Shown here: positions 1 through 9,077 of the stretch, one piece after another
How positions within the stretch are numbered: the first letter of the stretch is position 1
Layout of the letters: every line of letters starts with the position of its first letter
Source: DASRJW01 sp964567755
Lineage (GTDB): Bacteria; Krumholzibacteriota; Krumholzibacteriia; G020349025
Assembly (NCBI GenBank): GCA_964567755.1
Contig: CAZMNW010000041.1
Location: 35,887-99,886, forward strand
Direction: 5' to 3'
DNA length: 64,000 nt
The notes under the pieces: model-generated
Databases searched by the model: none
Seen by the model: only the letters and a program-made list of their open reading frames with translations
What the model was told of the DNA's origin: nothing
Position numbers and translations under genes: made by a program

Positions 1-2246
1 CACCCGATCGAGGAGTAGGCCGGAGCGTAGCCAGCGTCACGGTCGATCGTTTCCTTAAAAGTCTTCATGGCCTCGTCGGTACGACCCAGGGAGAAGTACG
101 CAAAACCCACGGTGAGGCGGCTGCCGAGGTTGCCCGGGTCGAGCTCCATGGCCTTGCGGTAAAGCTCCAGGGCTTTCTCGGGACGGTCAAGGCGGTTGCC
201 GTACACCTCCGCGAGGCCCTGGTAACCGGCGACGAATCCCGGATCGATCTCGATCACATGCTCGAACTGCTTGATCGCTTCCGAGGACTTGCCTTCCCAC
301 GCGAGCCAGTAACCGATATTCGTGTTGATGACCGGCGACAGCGGATCGAGCGCAAGCGCCTTCTGGATGAGCTCGTCTCGCCGATCGAGATCACGGCCTC
401 CCATCAGCAGCGCGTACCACATGAACGCCATGGGATAGTTCGGGTTCAGCTCGATCGCACGCCGGTACGAAGTCTCGGCCCCCTCCACGTCGCCCTTATC
501 CCCGTGGATCATGCCGGACAGCGCGTGTCCCTCGCCTAGCGCCGGGTCGAGCTCGAGCGCGCGCTCGAGCTCGGGCATCGCCTTCTCCAGCGCTTCGGTG
601 CTCGTCAGCGCCCCGTAGCCAGACAGTTGGTAGTACGCCTGCGCGAGGCCCGCATGCGCCTGCGCGAAGTGTGGGTCCAAGTCGATCGCGCGCTGAAAGT
701 GGCGAGCAGCCTCCTCGAGCGCGTCGCTCCGTCGGCGCGCGAGCCGCTGCTGACCCAGAAGGTAGGCGTCGTAGGCCTCCATGTTCTGGGTCGGGCGCTG
801 TACGAGCGTCGTTGCGGCTGTGCCGAGCAGCGTGATCTTGAGCGCTTCGACGACCCTTCCCGCGATGTCTTCCTGAATCGCGAAGACGTCGTCGAGTGTC
901 CGGTCGTACGTGTCCGACCACAGGTGGAAGCCGTCGGACGCCTGCACGAGCTGCGCCGTCACGCGCACGCGGTCGCCGGCGCGGCGCACGCTGCCCTCGA
1001 GAATGGTGGCAACGTTGAGCTGGCGACCGATATCGGCAACATCGCCCGTTTTCCCTTTGAAGTAGAAAGACGACGTGCGCGCCGCCACGCGCAGGCCCGG
1101 CACTTTCGCGAGCACGTTCATCAGCTCCTCGGACAGTCCGTCGCTGAAGTATTCGTTGTTCGGGTCGCCGCTCATGTTGGCGAAGGGCAGAACGGCGACC
1201 GATTGGGCCTCGATCGCAAGGCCGCCGCCCTTCGCGACCCTCGCCGGCTTCGCGCCGTCGCCATCACGCAAGCCTTTGAGAGCGAACACGGCGGTGAGGA
1301 CGATCGCGATGGCAGCCACGGTGCCGATCGCAGTCCTGCGCGGGATCTTGCGCGCGGGTTTGCGCCGGAGCGTGCCGGCCCGCATCTCGACGTCGCCGCT
1401 CGTGACTTCGGCGCGCAAGCCCTCGAGCTCATTGCGCACGTCGAGCACCGACTGGTAGCGCCGGTCGGGTTCTTTGGCGAGGCAGCGATTGATCATCCGT
1501 CCCAGGTGGCGTGGCAGCGTCTGGCGAAGATCGGTCACCGATTGCGGCGTGTCTTTGAGAATGGACGAGATCGTCGAGATGTTGTTCTTGCCACGGAATG
1601 GTCGCTCTCCAGTCGCCAGTTCGTAGAGGACGACCCCGAGCGAAAAGACGTCGGAGCGGTGGTCGACAGCGGTTCCTTCTGCCTGCTCGGGCGACATGTA
1701 GGCGACGGTGCCAAGGATGAGGCCCTCGGCGGTGTCGCCGTCGGCAACCATGGTCTTTTCCGTTCCGACGTGGGTCTCGAAGAGCTTCGCGAGCCCGAAG
1801 TCGAGGACCTTGAGACGCCCGGAACCGTCGATCATGATGTTCGCCGGCTTCAAGTCGCGATGAGCAATGCCCTGGGCGTGCGCCGCTCCGAGCGCGTCGG
1901 CCAGCGGGATCGCGATGTTGAAAAACTTGTCGAGCGGCAGTCCCTTTTCACCGATGAGACTCGCGAGCGTCCGCCCTTCGACCAGCTCCATGGTGATGAA
2001 CGTGAGACCGTCGGCCTCTTCGATGGCGTGCAGTGTCACGATGTTCGGATGCTTGAGTGCGGCCACGGCGCGGGCCTCGCGTTCGAAGCGCTTCCGTCGC
2101 TCGGGGTCGTGGGCGAGTTCGCTGGGGAGGACCTTGAGTGCCACCTCGCGCCCGAGCTTGAGGTCGCGGGCGCGGTACACTTCCCCCATTCCGCCTTCGC
2201 CGATCTTGTCGACGATTTCGTAATGGGCAAGCTTGCGACCGATCAT
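1..2246 (-). CDS. Serine/threonine protein kinase with TPR sensor region (partial)
   Basis: The frame is open from an ATG at 2246 to the window edge, so the C-terminus is missing (about 748 codons seen). The N-terminal half is a PknB-type kinase: glycine loop GEGGMGEVYRA near residue 16, the ATP-binding Lys in VALKVL (about 38), the catalytic HRDLKPAN near 128, then DFG and APE-like (SPEQ) segments. A single hydrophobic segment near 305-325 is probably membrane-spanning. After it comes a FlgO/TolB-like stretch (VAVLPFANMSGDPNNEYFSD) and then a long series of TPR repeats rich in ALELDP-type motifs. Kinase-TM-TPR proteins of this build are common in Acidobacteria, Planctomycetes and FCB groups and probably phosphorylate regulators in response to envelope signals; the target is not known. 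No Shine-Dalgarno precedes the ATG, and a -10-like box lies 7 nt upstream, so the message may be leaderless. Confidence 0.9.
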   Translation of the reverse strand, partial: MIGRKLAHYEIVDKIGEGGMGEVYRARDLKLGREVALKVLPSELAHDPERRKRFEREARAVAALKHPNIVTLHAIEEADGLTFITMELVEGRTLASLIGEKGLPLDKFFNIAIPLADALGAAHAQGIAHRDLKPANIMIDGSGRLKVLDFGLAKLFETHVGTEKTMVADGDTAEGLILGTVAYMSPEQAEGTAVDHRSDVFSLGVVLYELATGERPFRGKNNISTISSILKDTPQSVTDLRQTLPRHLGRMINRCLAKEPDRRYQSVLDVRNELEGLRAEVTSGDVEMRAGTLRRKPARKIPRRTAIGTVAAIAIVLTAVFALKGLRDGDGAKPARVAKGGGLAIEAQSVAVLPFANMSGDPNNEYFSDGLSEELMNVLAKVPGLRVAARTSSFYFKGKTGDVADIGRQLNVATILEGSVRRAGDRVRVTAQLVQASDGFHLWSDTYDRTLDDVFAIQEDIAGRVVEALKITLLGTAATTLVQRPTQNMEAYDAYLLGQQRLARRRSDALEEAARHFQRAIDLDPHFAQAHAGLAQAYYQLSGYGALTSTEALEKAMPELERALELDPALGEGHALSGMIHGDKGDVEGAETSYRRAIELNPNYPMAFMWYALLMGGRDLDRRDELIQKALALDPLSPVINTNIGYWLAWEGKSSEAIKQFEHVIEIDPGFVAGYQGLAEVYGNRLDRPEKALELYRKAMELDPGNLGSRLTVGFAYFSLGRTDEAMKTFKETIDRDAGYAPAYSSIG

Positions 2247-2253
2247 GCGGTGG

Positions 2254-2282
2254 ATTCTAGCCAAGTGGGGGGAAAGCGGCCA
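2254..2282 (-). promoter_or_regulatory. Possible promoter of the kinase gene (leaderless mRNA)
   Basis: On the minus strand TAGAAT (2254-2259, five of six matches to the -10 consensus) ends 7 nt before the kinase ATG. A weak -35 (TGGCCG, 2277-2282) sits 17 nt upstream. With this geometry transcription would begin at or next to the start codon. The -35 is poor, so this is only suggestive. Confidence 0.3.
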
Positions 2283-2404
2283 GTACTGCGCCGAACCCGC
2301 CGGCGACCGCCGTTGTTCTACGCAGCCGAAGGCGTCTCATGTGAACTTACCGAAGTACGGGTTCTCTCCAAACTCCGGGGGCTCCTCGCACTTCCCCCCA
2401 ATGA

Positions 2405-2899
2405 TCACACCCACCGTCTAACCCGCTGCCGATAATCCCGATACGCCTCCGCGAACTTGGCTTCGAGATACGCCTCTTCGCGGGCAATGACGCCGAAGTG
2501 CAGCATGAGCCAAAGCACAGGGATCAACGCGAGGCCCCAGACCCAGCGCAGCCCGAACGCGACGCCGGCCAGCGTGATGATCATGGCGATATACATCGGG
2601 TTGCGGCTGAAGCGATACGGACCGTGCATGACGATGGTGGTCGACGAGCGTCGTGGGCTGACATTCGTTTCGGCGCGCGAGAAGCAGGTCCGGGCCCAGG
2701 TCACGAGCGCGAGGCCGGCGAGAGCGAGAAGGCCTCCCACCCACCGTGAGATTCCGAACAAGGGCCATGGGATCGGAAGGATCCACTGGAGCCCAGCGAC
2801 GGTGATCACCACGATCAGAAAGAGCAGGGGCGGGAAAATGACTACCCGCGGATGATCGTGGGGCGGTGCAACATCGCTCTCTGAAATGCGATCGTTCAT
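2405..2899 (-). CDS. Isoprenylcysteine carboxyl methyltransferase-like membrane methyltransferase
   Basis: This 164-residue membrane protein resembles the ICMT/phospholipid methyltransferase family (PEMT/DUF1295-like), which moves a methyl group from S-adenosylmethionine to small lipid or thiol substrates in the membrane. The visible signature is HGPYRFSRNPMYIA, the family SAM-binding motif, followed by a C-terminal EEAYLEAKFAEAYRDYRQRVRRW segment typical of the group. There are about four hydrophobic segments. The start at 2899 is chosen because CAGGGA lies a few bases upstream and the family N-terminus fits. The same frame stays open upstream into the wreck of a transporter gene, so a longer automatic call (to 3814) would be a fusion artefact. 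The true substrate cannot be read from sequence. Confidence 0.8.
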   Translation of the reverse strand: MNDRISESDVAPPHDHPRVVIFPPLLFLIVVITVAGLQWILPIPWPLFGISRWVGGLLALAGLALVTWARTCFSRAETNVSPRRSSTTIVMHGPYRFSRNPMYIAMIITLAGVAFGLRWVWGLALIPVLWLMLHFGVIAREEAYLEAKFAEAYRDYRQRVRRWV

Positions 2900-4154
2900 G
2901 GCAGTCCCTGTTGCAGGTATCGACCGACCGGGGCCGGGAGGAACCTCGCCCGATCGCCGCACGATACCATCGGGGCACCTCGATTGCGATCCAGGACCAT
3001 TGGCATCGAAGAACCCCACCTCGACCCCTTCCCGGCGCGCGAGTTCGAACACGATGACGCTCGCCACCGAACCGATGATGGTGAGATTCCCCGCCAGCGT
3101 CGAGAAGGCGGCCAGTCCGAGCCAGAGGCCATCGGCCCCCTGCCCCAGGCTCTCGAGTGTCGGCACGAACAGCATAACCGCTGGAACGTTGCTCACTGCC
3201 TGTGAGAGCACAGTCACTGCGACACCGAGACGCGCCAAAGCCTCGCCATCGGCAAGATGGAGGTCGTCGGCTGCGATCCTCAGGACAACAGCATGAGCCA
3301 GCCCCGCTTGTTCCACTCCTCGCATGACGACGAACAAACCACCGAAAAGCAGAAGTAGACTCCAGTCCACGTGCTGCAATGCGGTGCGCGGACGAGCGGC
3401 GCCTGCGAGCACGACCACAGCTGCAGCGCTCATCGCGGCGGCCGCCGGATTCGCACCCCATGCAAGCGCCACGATCATCCCGACTCCTGCAGCCAGGCTC
3501 GAGAGCATCATCCACCACTGGGGTGCTTTCGGTTCGCGCGGCGGCGGGACTGCCAGACGCGATGTGGTGATCTCGCGCCGGAACGACGCGCAGAGGATGA
3601 TCGCTGCGGCGCCGAGCCCGAGCAGCGAGATCGGCCACCGCGAACGGCAAGAGATCGAAACCCGATCGCACTGCGATGAGCGCGTTTTGCGGATTCCCCA
3701 CGATCGTAGGTGCTGCCGATGTTCGCCGCCACCGCGAGACCGATGAGGTAGGGCACGGGCGGCAACGCCAGACGCTTGGTGACGCGCACGACGACGGGCG
3801 TGAACAACAGACAAATGGTGTCGTTCATGAACAACGCCGAGAGCAGCGCAGCCGAACTCATGACAAGCAGAAGCAACATGCGGGCACTACGCGCATAACC
3901 CAGGATGCGGCGCTCCAGGATCTCGAAAAACCCCGAGAGCTCGAGGTTGGCGAGCACGATCATCATTCCCACGAGAAAGAGAATCGTGTCGAGGTCGATG
4001 GCGCGCTTCGCGGCCTCGAAGTCGAGGACACCACTGAGCACCATGGCACCGCACCGAGGAGGGCGCCGGCAGGGCGACCGAGATGCAGCCGAGGAATGCG
4101 CTGCAGACCAATGAGCAGGTACGTGAGCGCAAAAACGAGGGCGGCGATTGCCAA
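2900..4154 (-). pseudogene. Broken ArsB/CitT-type (ion transporter superfamily) permease
   Basis: Fragments of one permease appear in order in different reading frames. The N-terminal part starts at a TTG (4154) preceded by AGGAGG and reads LAIAALVFALTYLLIGLQRI. Near 4046 the frame changes to one reading MVLSGVLDFEAAKRAIDLDT and LFMNDTICLLFTPVVV. Near 3715 it changes again (IVGNPQNALIAVRSG, the family signature), and near 3660 a third time (PISLLGLGAAAIILC onward to FELARREGVEVGFFD). The final membrane segment is missing and the frame then runs into the neighbouring methyltransferase. Family members export arsenite or take up anions. Three frame changes plus loss of the C-terminus point to a pseudogene, although clustered assembly errors could mimic this. 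Confidence 0.75.
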
Positions 4155-4204
4155 GTCATCCTCCTGGGCCGCAGTATAGCCGCCACTTTCGCCAAGGAGT
4201 CCCC

Positions 4205-4723
4205 ATGGCACCGCCAGCCATACCGCTCGAGTTCATTCAACGAATTCTTCTCCGTGAGCTCGGGACCTTGCAGGCCGAGATCGAAGCTTATCCACGCGAG
4301 GCCGACCTGTGGCGAGTCGTCCCGGGCATCTCGAATCCAGGCGGGACGCTGGCTCTTCATTTATGCGGGAACCTGCAGCACTATATCGGCGCTCGCCTTG
4401 GAAACAGCGGCTACGTGCGCGATCGCGCCGCCGAATTCAGTCAACGCGATATGCCTCGGGTCGAAATCCTGCGACTCGTCGACACGACCATCGCTTCCGT
4501 GACGGCTGCACTGTCTCGCCTCGATGCCCGCGCTCTCGATGCCGATTTCCCGGAGGCCGTCGGTGGGTTCACTTTGAAAACAACCGAGTTCCTCGCCCAC
4601 TTGGCATCCCACCTCGCATACCATCTGGGTCAGATCGACTACCACCGCCGATTGACATCGGACTCCCCTGCCACCGCCAAGGCTCTCTCCATCGCAGCGC
4701 TCGGCTCGGCGCGAAAGGCGTGA
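4205..4723 (+). CDS. DinB-superfamily protein
   Basis: This 172-residue protein has the four-helix DinB/YfiT-like fold signature. Putative metal-ligand histidines are present in the LALHLCGNLQHYIG helix and in the C-terminal HLASHLAYHLGQIDYHRR helix. Proteins of this family are metal-binding thiol transferases (for example mycothiol or bacillithiol S-transferases) or stress proteins, but the thiol partner is unknown here. The ATG at 4205 is preceded by AAGGAG at good spacing. An upstream in-frame ATG at 4148 is less likely because it lacks a ribosome site. The gene is divergent from the broken permease; only about 50 bp separate them. Confidence 0.8.
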   Translation: MAPPAIPLEFIQRILLRELGTLQAEIEAYPREADLWRVVPGISNPGGTLALHLCGNLQHYIGARLGNSGYVRDRAAEFSQRDMPRVEILRLVDTTIASVTAALSRLDARALDADFPEAVGGFTLKTTEFLAHLASHLAYHLGQIDYHRRLTSDSPATAKALSIAALGSARKA

Positions 4724-5104
4724 TTCACGTCGCCCCCGAGCCTTCCCCCATTGGGGCGATGGCCCATCGATGCACGCAAGGCCTGGACGGGCCGCTCTCG
4801 GTTGCCGCCGGGGTCATCGGCGCAAGCTGTCAACATCGTAGACATCGAGTGTCGCGTTGGTTGACACTTCTGCACACGCCGCAACAAGAAACCCGCGTAA
4901 TTTGGCCACTTTATTGATTGGCACAAGGTTTCCTTACCAGCTGGCGTGAATCTATCGATGCGAGCACTCAGCGAGCGCGCGAGGATCTGTCGAATGATGC
5001 ATCTATCACCTGCTCCTGGCAGGGTGTCGGAACCTCCCGTAGCGGTCCCCTCTCGTGGTCCGAAACGTGATCCGTTCTCCGCGCGGAGGCCGCAAGATCC
5101 CGAG
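4724..5104. other. Intergenic stretch without a recognisable gene
   Basis: No convincing coding frame is seen between the DinB gene and the repeat block. Around 4861-4930 the composition becomes more AT-rich, with a TTGACA at 4861 and a TTGGCAC at 4918, but neither has a proper partner box. Open frames crossing this stretch owe their length to the repeats next door. Confidence 0.5.
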
Positions 5105-5485
5105 GCGAGGACCGCCAATCGGAATCCGCGGCGCGAATGCTCCACGTTTTCCGAACCCGGGGCGCGGGATCGTGGGGCGAGGACCGCCAATCGGAATCCG
5201 CGGAGCGAATGCTCCACGTTTTCCGAACCCAGGGCACGGGATCGTGGGGCGAGGACCGCCAATCGGAATCCAATGCTCCACGTTTTCCCGAACCCTGGGC
5301 GCGGGATCGTGAGGCGAGGACCGCCAATCGTAATCCGCGGAGCGAATGCTCCACGTTTTCCGAACCCAGGGCACGGGATCGTGGGGCGAGGACCGCCAAT
5401 CGTAATCCGCGGAGCGAATGCTCCACGTTTTCCGAACCCGGGGCGCGGGATCGTGGGGCGAGGACCGCCAATCGGAATCCGCGGC
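5105..5485. repeat. 72-bp tandem repeat block (five units plus a partial sixth)
   Basis: Units begin with GCGAGGACCGCCAATCG at 5105, 5177, 5249, 5314, 5386 and 5458. The period is exactly 72 bp, except for the third unit, which is 65 bp because GCGGAGCG-type bases are missing before AATGCTCC. Each full unit carries the small hairpin GGAGC-GAAT-GCTCC (first copy GGCGC variant). Units 1 and 5 share CCCGGGGCGCGGG, while units 2 and 4 share CCCAGGGCACGGG; units 4 and 5 read CGTAATCC and the others CGGAATCC. This suggests repeated duplication and exchange. Because 72 is divisible by 3, long open frames arise in several phases, but none has gene-like features. The block abuts the 3' end of the heparinase-like gene. 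There are no unique spacers, so it is not a CRISPR. Confidence 0.92.
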
Positions 5486-5488
5486 CGA

Positions 5489-7261
5489 TCAATTCGGATC
5501 CAAGACCGCGAAGTCGAGAGAGGAGGCCAGCGGTAGTTCACCAACGAACGTGAGTTGAAGAACGGCGTTCGGACGCATCTCGCCCGCCCTCGAGGCGTGG
5601 TAGCTCTGTGCTGACCCAAGCACGCTCGAGGTGTTCTCACCCTTGCCGGGCAGGAACTCGACAAGCGGGGCGGGACCGGAGTTCGTGCCCCAGCTGATGG
5701 CGACTCGCGCGCGGCGATGGCGCACAAGCAAACGATCGCCGCTGCGCTCCACTTCGCAGTCTGGGTGCAGGTGGATACGGCTCACGATGCGATGGGTGCC
5801 GGGACCATCGACTCGATCTTCGATGTGGACCGTCCCAGGCTCGAAGGCGAATCGACGGCAGACTCGCACTCCTTTGTCGAACCATGGGACGAGGAGGGCC
5901 TCGGTCGTCGAGGACGTGACGGCGAGCACCTGAACCTCGGAACGTCGGGCCACGCGGAACGCGGACCAGATCTCGTGCTGTTCGCGTCCGTCGATCTCGA
6001 GCGTGTTGTGGGCCTGTGTCGAACGACAAGCCTGACGCCTCTCCCCTGGCTCGTAACTCCAGGTGCCCGAGTCGACGACGATCGGAATCTCGTGCGCCCA
6101 AAGCTCGAATGAGAGCGAGTCACAGTGACCGTGGCCTGAAAGGTGGGGCGGGCCCACACCGCCGACATCGGCGAGGACATACAGCCGCGCGTCGCGCCAG
6201 GCGACAATCGCCGCCTGTGGCAGGAGGCGCATCCCCGGCACGGGAGCGGCAGGACCACGGAGACCGAGTCGCTCCGCGTAGGCCACGAGCTGGACGGGGC
6301 TCGGCGCCCCGCCTTCCCAGGCGTCACCCATCAGGGGGTAGCCGCCGAGGGGTGTTTGGACTGCGGTTGCGAATTCGAGCATACGGCCGGCAACATCTTG
6401 GAGCTCTGCCGCGAGCTCATTGTCCACCGCGCCGGGGAAATTCAAAAGATCCAGCACGTCTTCGAGCGCTGTGCAGTGATACATGATGCTGGGCTCGGCA
6501 TGGGATCCGTCTCGACTCACGTGCGACCGCAGCTCGCGCTGCAAAAGTGGCACGGCTGCCTGCTTCCATCGCCGCGACCGGTCATCGCCGAACACGCTCG
6601 CGGCCACGATCAACGCCTTGGCGTCCTTCAACAGGTGTGTGCCGAGCAGATGCCGCTCCAGTCGTTGTGACAGCCAGTCGGCCTGGACGTAGATGCTCTG
6701 CAAGAATCGCTGTCGCCATGCCTCGGGAACACGAGCGTCCAAAGCGGAGGCGGCATCGATCCAGTTCACCAGCCGCAACGCGGTGGGATAGGGGTCCCAC
6801 GCGATGCCTGTGCCGGGGGGATGCACATCGAGCCACCGCTCGACGAGACTTTGGACGGACGCGCGGTGCTCGAGCGTCGTCGCGCCGGTTCGGGGATTGT
6901 GCATCTCCGCCGGCGCATCGCGTCCTCCACCGTCGACCAAACCCGGGAAGAAATCGAAATAGTGCACAGGGTAGTTCCAGGATCGCCCGAGATCCTCGGC
7001 CACCCAGGGGCGTGAAAGATTGAGGCGGCGCTCCTGACCCCAGAAGCTGAAGCGCCCGTCGAGGACTGCCGCATCGACCTCCGGACGAATGCGTGTCACG
7101 CGCGGTCCCCAACGCGCGACGAGCGGCAGTGGCTGCGGGACTTGCGGCAATGCGGGCTGCGGCAAGAATACTGCGAGCCGGCGTCCCAATTGGTGTCGAG
7201 CCTGCTCGAAACGCAGACGGCGAATGGTCTCCCAGTATCGCCGCGTGGTTCCTCCGTACAT
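5489..7261 (-). CDS. Heparinase II/III-like protein
   Basis: The product (590 residues from this start) matches the heparinase II/III family: an N-terminal alpha/alpha-toroid domain containing RLVNWIDAA and LLGTHLLKDAKAL, and a C-terminal beta-sandwich region with the family motif GHGHCDSLSFEL near residue 375. The family cleaves uronic-acid polysaccharides by beta-elimination, and members often sit with exopolysaccharide genes. No signal peptide is evident, so its cell location is open. ATG 7261 is chosen because GGGGAG lies 7 nt upstream and the N-terminus (RRYWETIRRLRFEQ) matches relatives. The frame extends to an ATG at 7363 with no ribosome site. The C-terminus stops just before the 72-bp repeats. 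Confidence 0.85.
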   Translation of the reverse strand: MYGGTTRRYWETIRRLRFEQARHQLGRRLAVFLPQPALPQVPQPLPLVARWGPRVTRIRPEVDAAVLDGRFSFWGQERRLNLSRPWVAEDLGRSWNYPVHYFDFFPGLVDGGGRDAPAEMHNPRTGATTLEHRASVQSLVERWLDVHPPGTGIAWDPYPTALRLVNWIDAASALDARVPEAWRQRFLQSIYVQADWLSQRLERHLLGTHLLKDAKALIVAASVFGDDRSRRWKQAAVPLLQRELRSHVSRDGSHAEPSIMYHCTALEDVLDLLNFPGAVDNELAAELQDVAGRMLEFATAVQTPLGGYPLMGDAWEGGAPSPVQLVAYAERLGLRGPAAPVPGMRLLPQAAIVAWRDARLYVLADVGGVGPPHLSGHGHCDSLSFELWAHEIPIVVDSGTWSYEPGERRQACRSTQAHNTLEIDGREQHEIWSAFRVARRSEVQVLAVTSSTTEALLVPWFDKGVRVCRRFAFEPGTVHIEDRVDGPGTHRIVSRIHLHPDCEVERSGDRLLVRHRRARVAISWGTNSGPAPLVEFLPGKGENTSSVLGSAQSYHASRAGEMRPNAVLQLTFVGELPLASSLDFAVLDPN

Positions 7262-7484
7262 CGACGATCTCCCCTGCCGCATCTGAATTTGGGCCAGTTG
7301 GCGACCCTGGTCGAGCGGCGAATCGGAATCGGGAACTCCAAGAGCCAAGTCCTGGTTCCACATGGTACGATTGGCCCGGTCGCGGCACGCACGAGATCGA
7401 ATTCACCGGCGCTCACTGATCTCGTGCGCGGCCCGCCCGGGCCATCGTTTTGGTTCCCGGGTCGGTCGCACCGGAGGGAACCTC

Positions 7485-9077
7485 GTGAAGGTCCGGCCCG
7501 GGTCTTCGTTGTTCATGTTCATCGTCGTCGTGGCTGCGCTCGCGACCGGGGGCACGACTGGGTACTGGCTACGCTCCCTTCCCCAAACTAGTCTGGAAGC
7601 CCCGCCCACGCTCGATGCGAAGGATCGCAATCGATCCCCCCGCGCTTCCGGTGGCAGCGGAAGCCCGAGCGGCGCACCCGGGAGCACCAACACCAGCGGC
7701 GCAAGCGCGCGGCCGCATGCCGCACCGCTCCTACTCCCGGCCCCGGGTCCCGAAGCCAAGCGTTTGCCTGGGACGGGTGACGCCCTGGACCGTTTCGCCG
7801 ATGTCGCCCAGACAGTCACCCCTGCCGTGGTCACCATTCTCAGCCGTCGAAGAGTCACCCCGAACGAAAACGGCATCCTGCAGCGCTGGTTCGGCAACCA
7901 GGACCCGCTCGTGCGCAGCCATGGCTCGGGGTTCATCGTCGAGCCGAACGGCACCATCCTCACCAACAGTCACGTGGTCGAGGATGCCGAAGAACTCACC
8001 GTCCGTCTCATGGACGGCCGCGAATTCGACGCCAAGGTGCTCGGCCGCGATGAACAAACCGACATCGCCGTGCTGCGCATCGACGCCACGGGGCTCCCCG
8101 CCGCGGGTCTCGGTGACTCCGAGCGCGTACGCGTCGGAGAATGGGTCCTCGCCATCGGCAGCCCTTTCCGCGCCTCACTCGGCAACACCGTGACCACCGG
8201 AATCATCAGCGGCAAGGGCCGCGACGACGTCTCGCTCGCGGACTACGAGGAATTCCTCCAGACCGACGCGGCCGTCAATCCTGGCAACAGCGGCGGCCCC
8301 TTGGTCAACATGCAGGCCCAAGTCATCGGCATCAACACCGCGATCGCGACGCAAAGCGGCAGCTTTCAAGGCGTGAGCTTCGCCATCCCCATCAACCTCG
8401 CGCGCGTCATCGCCGAACGCCTGTTGCAGGAAGGCCATGTCACGCGCGGGTGGCTCGGCGTTTCCATCGGCCCGGTGACGAGCGACGTCGCGCGTGAAGC
8501 CGGCTTGCCGCGCCCCGCGGGCGTGCACATCGGCGAGGTGCACACAGACAGCCCAGCCGAGCGCGCCGGACTGCTGGCGCGCGACATTATCGTCGCCCTC
8601 GACAACCAACCGACGGAAAAAGTCTCGACCTTCCGCAATCGCATCTCCTTGCTCCGTCCCGGTCAGAGAGTCGAACTCGACATCCTGCGCCAAGGCAAGA
8701 AGCTCGAGCTGCACGCGGTCCTCGCTGAGTTCACCGAGGACCTGCGTGCCGATCTGGAGCGCCCGGCCTCCGGCGGGATCCGAACAACCGACGAACTCGG
8801 GATCACAGTGGCCGATCTCTCGCCCCAGCTGATGGCACGTTTCGGCCTCGATTCGCACACGGATGGCGCCGTCGTCGTCTCCGTGCGCCCGGGCAGCAAG
8901 GCGGATGCCGCGGGGCTCCTTCCCGGCGACGTGATTCGTCTCATCGACCAACGCGCGGTGAATTCGGTGGCCGACTTGGAAGATGCAATCGCCCGGCACG
9001 CGCCCGACCGCGATTTGCGCTTGCAGGTGCAGCGCGACAACGAATCCGTCCAAGTCATCTTGCTGCAACCCTCCTAG
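7485..9077 (+). CDS. DegP/HtrA-type periplasmic serine protease
   Basis: This 530-residue protein has one N-terminal membrane segment (FMFIVVVAALATGG), a Pro/Gly/Ser-rich linker, a trypsin-like protease domain and two PDZ domains. The catalytic triad is visible: His in TNSHVVEDAEE (about 163), Asp in DEQTDIAVLRID (about 193) and Ser in NPGNSGGPLVN (about 268). HtrA proteins degrade or refold damaged envelope proteins, with the PDZ domains recognising substrate C-termini. The GTG start at 7485 has GGAGGG six nt upstream. The ATG at 7515 would cut into the signal anchor. The gene converges with the patatin gene, with the stop codons overlapping by 4 nt. Confidence 0.95.
   Translation: MKVRPGSSLFMFIVVVAALATGGTTGYWLRSLPQTSLEAPPTLDAKDRNRSPRASGGSGSPSGAPGSTNTSGASARPHAAPLLLPAPGPEAKRLPGTGDALDRFADVAQTVTPAVVTILSRRRVTPNENGILQRWFGNQDPLVRSHGSGFIVEPNGTILTNSHVVEDAEELTVRLMDGREFDAKVLGRDEQTDIAVLRIDATGLPAAGLGDSERVRVGEWVLAIGSPFRASLGNTVTTGIISGKGRDDVSLADYEEFLQTDAAVNPGNSGGPLVNMQAQVIGINTAIATQSGSFQGVSFAIPINLARVIAERLLQEGHVTRGWLGVSIGPVTSDVAREAGLPRPAGVHIGEVHTDSPAERAGLLARDIIVALDNQPTEKVSTFRNRISLLRPGQRVELDILRQGKKLELHAVLAEFTEDLRADLERPASGGIRTTDELGITVADLSPQLMARFGLDSHTDGAVVVSVRPGSKADAAGLLPGDVIRLIDQRAVNSVADLEDAIARHAPDRDLRLQVQRDNESVQVILLQPS

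Noticed and set aside
627..2435. 602-codon plus-strand frame opposite the Ser/Thr kinase
   Set aside because: It is the mirror of the kinase codons in a high-GC genome; the minus strand has all kinase motifs.
4918..4934. Sigma-54 promoter TTGGCAC...TTTCC
   Set aside because: The -24 half is excellent but the -12 GC is CC, and no gene follows on the plus strand.
5105..5485. CRISPR array
   Set aside because: Units are contiguous over the full 72 bp with no variable spacers, and no cas genes are nearby.
4639..5727. Long open frames (up to 362 codons) running through the 72-bp repeats on both strands
   Set aside because: They result from a repeat period divisible by three; they have no ribosome sites and no protein family resemblance.
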